A stretch of 40,780 bases of DNA from Alphaproteobacteria bacterium (GTDB lineage: Bacteria > Pseudomonadota > Alphaproteobacteria > Micropepsales > Micropepsaceae), in the NCBI GenBank assembly GCA_009693985.1, contig SHWE01000017.1, forward strand, positions 1 to 40,780. The letters run 5' to 3'. The notes under the pieces are model-generated. The model saw only the letters and a list, made by a program, of their open reading frames with translations. It searched no databases and was not told the origin of the DNA. Shown one piece after another: positions 38,714-40,780 of this stretch. Position 1 is the stretch's first letter; every line of letters begins with the position of its first letter. Both the position numbers and the translations under genes were made by a program.

Positions 38714-40549
38714 ATGTCATATCGGAATAGAGTATCCGTGTTGAACGTGTGCGCGGCTTCCGCGCTGGCGGTTTGCCTCAACGCGTCGTCCTATGCGCAA
38801 GCGCCCGCGCCTGTACAAGCGCCGGCCGCGCCCGCAGCCCCTACCCCTGGGATCCCGCCGCAAAAGACGGTGCAGAATTACACGCCCGTCACCGACGCCA
38901 TGCTGCGCGCGCCAAAGCCGGAAGACTGGCTGTTGTTTCGCGGCAATTATCAGGGCTGGGGCTACAGCCCGCTCGAGCAAGTCAACAAAGCCAACGTCAA
39001 GAACCTGCAGCTCGTCTGGTCCCGCGCGATGGAGCCCGGCACAAACGAGATCACGCCCATCGTTCACGACGGGATCATGTATATCGGCAATCCGAGCGAT
39101 GTGATCCAGGCGGTCGATGCCGTCAGCGGCGAAATCATCTGGGAATATCGCCATCCGCTGCCGTCGCGCACATCGTTCCCCTCCATCTGGGGACAGCGCA
39201 AGCGCAGCATCTCCCTCTATGGCGACTATGTGATTTTCGCCACCTGGAACAATTTCATCGTCGGCCTGGATGCGCGCACGGGCCGGCGCGTGTGGCAGAG
39301 CGACCGGGGCGGCGATCTCTTCGTGCAGAATTCCAGCGGTCCCATCGTCACCAACGGCATGGTGATCGCGGGCAGCACCTGCCAGGTCGCGGGGCACGGC
39401 TGTTACGTCACGGGCCATGACGCAAGAAACGGCGAAGAGCTGTGGCGCAATGAGATGATTCCTCGTCCCGGCCAGCCGGGCGACGAAACCTGGGCCGGCG
39501 CGCCGTTCGAGAAGCGCTGGATGACGGGCGTGTGGGGCCAGCTCACCTACGATCCCGGACTCGATCTCATCTACTACGGATCGAGCGGCGCCGGCCCCGC
39601 CTCGGAAGTGCAGCGCGGAACGATCGGCGGAACCATGGCGGGCACCAACACGCGCTTCGCCGTCAAACCCAAGACGGGCGAAGTCGTCTGGCGTCACCAG
39701 ACCTTGCCGCGCGACAATTGGGACCAGGAATGCACCTTCGAGATGATGGTCATCGACACGCCCGTCAATCCGGATGCGAACGCGGCCGGCATGCTGTCGG
39801 CCAATCCCGATGCCAGACGGGGCCCGCGCAAGACGCTGACCGGCGTGCCCTGCAAAACCGGCATCGCCTGGAGCTTCGATGCCGCCACGGGCGAGTTTCT
39901 GTGGGCCAAGCAGACGGTCGAGCAGAACATCGTCGCGCGCATCGACGGCAAGGGCGCCGTCAGCGTGAACGAGGCGCTGGTGCTTTCGGACGTCAACAAG
40001 ACGTATCGGATTTGCCCGACCTATAGCGGCGGCCGCGATTGGCCGATGGGCGCCTACAATCCGAAGATGAATGTGATGTTCATGCCGCTCAGCAATGCCT
40101 GCATCGATTCCACGCCGCGCACCGACCGCGAGGCCGCGCCGCAATTCCTCTACAACACGACCAATGTGGCCCGCTTCCCTGCGGGCAAGGACAAGGTCGG
40201 GCGCATCGATGCCATCTCGGTGGAAACGGGCCGCACGGTGTGGAGCTGGGAGACGCGCGCGTCGAACTACTCGCCGCTGCTGGCGACCGGCAGCGGGCTC
40301 CTCTTCAACGGCTCGGTGGACCGCTACCTTCGGGCGTTCAACGCCGACAATGGCGAAGTCGCGTGGCAGACGCGGCTTCATGCCCGCGCCTCCGGCGGCG
40401 CGATCACCTATTCGGTCGGGGGGCGCCAATACATCGCGATCGCCGCGGGCGGTGGACCGGCCGCGATCGGTGCTCCGCTGAACCTCACGCCGGAGGTGGA
40501 CGCGGCCAATGAAGGCAACGTCATGTACGTGTTCGCGCTGCCGCAATAG
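38714..40549 (+). CDS. PQQ-dependent alcohol dehydrogenase-like quinoprotein with altered metal site
   Basis: 611 residues. A signal peptide ends near SSYAQA, then a proline/alanine linker leads to the eight-bladed propeller. W-motif repeats include LLFRGNYQGWGYSPLEQVNK, VDAVSGEIIWEYR, LDARTGRRVWQ, VKPKTGEVVWRHQ, FDAATGEFLWA and FNADNGEVAWQ. The catalytic Asp is Asp337 in PRDNWDQECTF. Hand alignment with methanol dehydrogenase gives Val225 for the metal ligand Glu and Gly292 for the Asn; Glu339 stands where lanthanide enzymes have an extra Asp. Cys223 and Cys230 are near the usual vicinal disulfide region but are not adjacent. No haem motif is present, so it would need an external cytochrome c. 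It acts in the periplasm. Substrate unknown. Confidence 0.85.
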   Translation: MSYRNRVSVLNVCAASALAVCLNASSYAQAPAPVQAPAAPAAPTPGIPPQKTVQNYTPVTDAMLRAPKPEDWLLFRGNYQGWGYSPLEQVNKANVKNLQLVWSRAMEPGTNEITPIVHDGIMYIGNPSDVIQAVDAVSGEIIWEYRHPLPSRTSFPSIWGQRKRSISLYGDYVIFATWNNFIVGLDARTGRRVWQSDRGGDLFVQNSSGPIVTNGMVIAGSTCQVAGHGCYVTGHDARNGEELWRNEMIPRPGQPGDETWAGAPFEKRWMTGVWGQLTYDPGLDLIYYGSSGAGPASEVQRGTIGGTMAGTNTRFAVKPKTGEVVWRHQTLPRDNWDQECTFEMMVIDTPVNPDANAAGMLSANPDARRGPRKTLTGVPCKTGIAWSFDAATGEFLWAKQTVEQNIVARIDGKGAVSVNEALVLSDVNKTYRICPTYSGGRDWPMGAYNPKMNVMFMPLSNACIDSTPRTDREAAPQFLYNTTNVARFPAGKDKVGRIDAISVETGRTVWSWETRASNYSPLLATGSGLLFNGSVDRYLRAFNADNGEVAWQTRLHARASGGAITYSVGGRQYIAIAAGGGPAAIGAPLNLTPEVDAANEGNVMYVFALPQ

Positions 40550-40591
40550 GTCGGCGGAACTCGGTCATCCTTAATGTGGCTGCACGCTGGC

Positions 40592-40780
40592 TGGGCTGCT
40601 GCCGGTTCGGTTGACACTCACTTAAGCTAACCCGGCTTTCATCTCGAACTCCATAGGGCTGATATATCCGAGCGTCGAGTGCCGCCGTTTCGGATTATAG
40701 AAGCGCTCAATGTAATCGAACACATCGGCCTTGGCGTGGTCGCGCGTCCGGTACGTCTTGCGCGCCGTTCGTTCGGCCTT
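40592..40780 (-). mobile_element. right end of an IS3-family insertion sequence (runs off window)
   Basis: The sequence from about 40592 (TGGGCTGCTGCCGGTTCGGT) rightward looks like the terminal part of an IS3-type element, with the transposase C-terminus following at 40622. The inner limit is supported by the transposase; the outer limit is a guess from a TG-beginning end. The other terminus is outside the window. Confidence 0.6.
40622..40780 (-). CDS. IS3-family transposase OrfB, C-terminal fragment in window
   Basis: The last 52 codons of a retroviral-type integrase: the sequence has AKADVFDYIERFYNPKRRHS and TLGYISPMEFEMKAGLA, the standard C-terminal end of IS3-group OrfB with the (R/K)RRHS(T/A)LGY motif. 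The TAA stop is at 40622-40624. The DDE catalytic residues would lie beyond position 40780. It marks the right-hand edge of the catabolic gene region. Confidence 0.93.
   Translation of the reverse strand, partial: KAERTARKTYRTRDHAKADVFDYIERFYNPKRRHSTLGYISPMEFEMKAGLA

Noticed and set aside
38717..40546. 609-codon minus-strand open frame
   Set aside because: Antisense to the PQQ dehydrogenase, whose propeller repeats are clear.

Overview
The window reads as a GC-rich alphaproteobacterial chromosome segment, probably from a soil or freshwater heterotroph. The evidence is the thrS-infC arrangement, the intergenic palindromic repeat families typical of Rhizobiales/Rhodospirillales-like genomes, Tat-dependent GMC dehydrogenase pairs, and many acyl-CoA and aromatic catabolism genes. 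No rRNA, tRNA or CRISPR array was found. The left end (1-4407) is housekeeping: part of an alpha/beta hydrolase, a GT4 glycosyltransferase, thrS, and infC, which probably starts at a rare AUA codon. From 4404 onward nearly everything is accessory catabolism, and the window ends inside an IS3-family element.

Region 4404-12270 (all minus strand) is a nine-gene run. In transcription order it encodes a two-subunit family I CoA-transferase, an LLM flavin/F420 oxidoreductase, a lower-GC alpha/beta hydrolase, an acyl-CoA dehydrogenase, a CitE-like lyase, a MaoC hydratase and a family III CoA-transferase. The last four resemble a module for itaconate-type dicarboxylate breakdown (CoA activation, hydration, C-C cleavage). 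Region 12624-18066 (plus) holds two tandem copies of a small-subunit/GMC-large-subunit dehydrogenase pair followed by a c-type cytochrome, preceded by a promoter region with a cluster of TTGCAC motifs. Region 18045-20690 (minus) has fumarylacetoacetate-hydrolase-like, gentisate 1,2-dioxygenase-like and 2OG-Fe(II) oxygenase genes. A divergent FAD monooxygenase of the kind that feeds this pathway is cut off after about 108 residues, where it meets the equally disrupted end of a hemerythrin gene. EgtB and EgtD (ergothioneine synthesis) follow.

Region 24064-38286 is the least familiar part. A minus-strand operon (DUF2848, cupin, amidase, NMT1-type binding protein) diverges from a plus-strand operon made of a Tat-exported thiamine-diphosphate (ThDP) enzyme and two VOC-fold proteins. 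Facing it is a minus-strand operon of an aromatic-acid-type MFS transporter, two more VOC proteins, an alpha/beta hydrolase and a second, cytoplasmic ThDP enzyme. The two ThDP + 2xVOC modules converge on a repeat at 31222-31335. They look like an undescribed catabolic system in which duplicated oxygenase-like pairs work with duplicated ThDP lyases, one of them outside the cytoplasm. Beyond it lie a PqqC/TenA-like gene and an aberrant PQQ dehydrogenase that keeps the catalytic Asp but, by hand alignment, lacks two of the three usual metal ligands.

All functions are read from protein motifs and context; no database search was possible.
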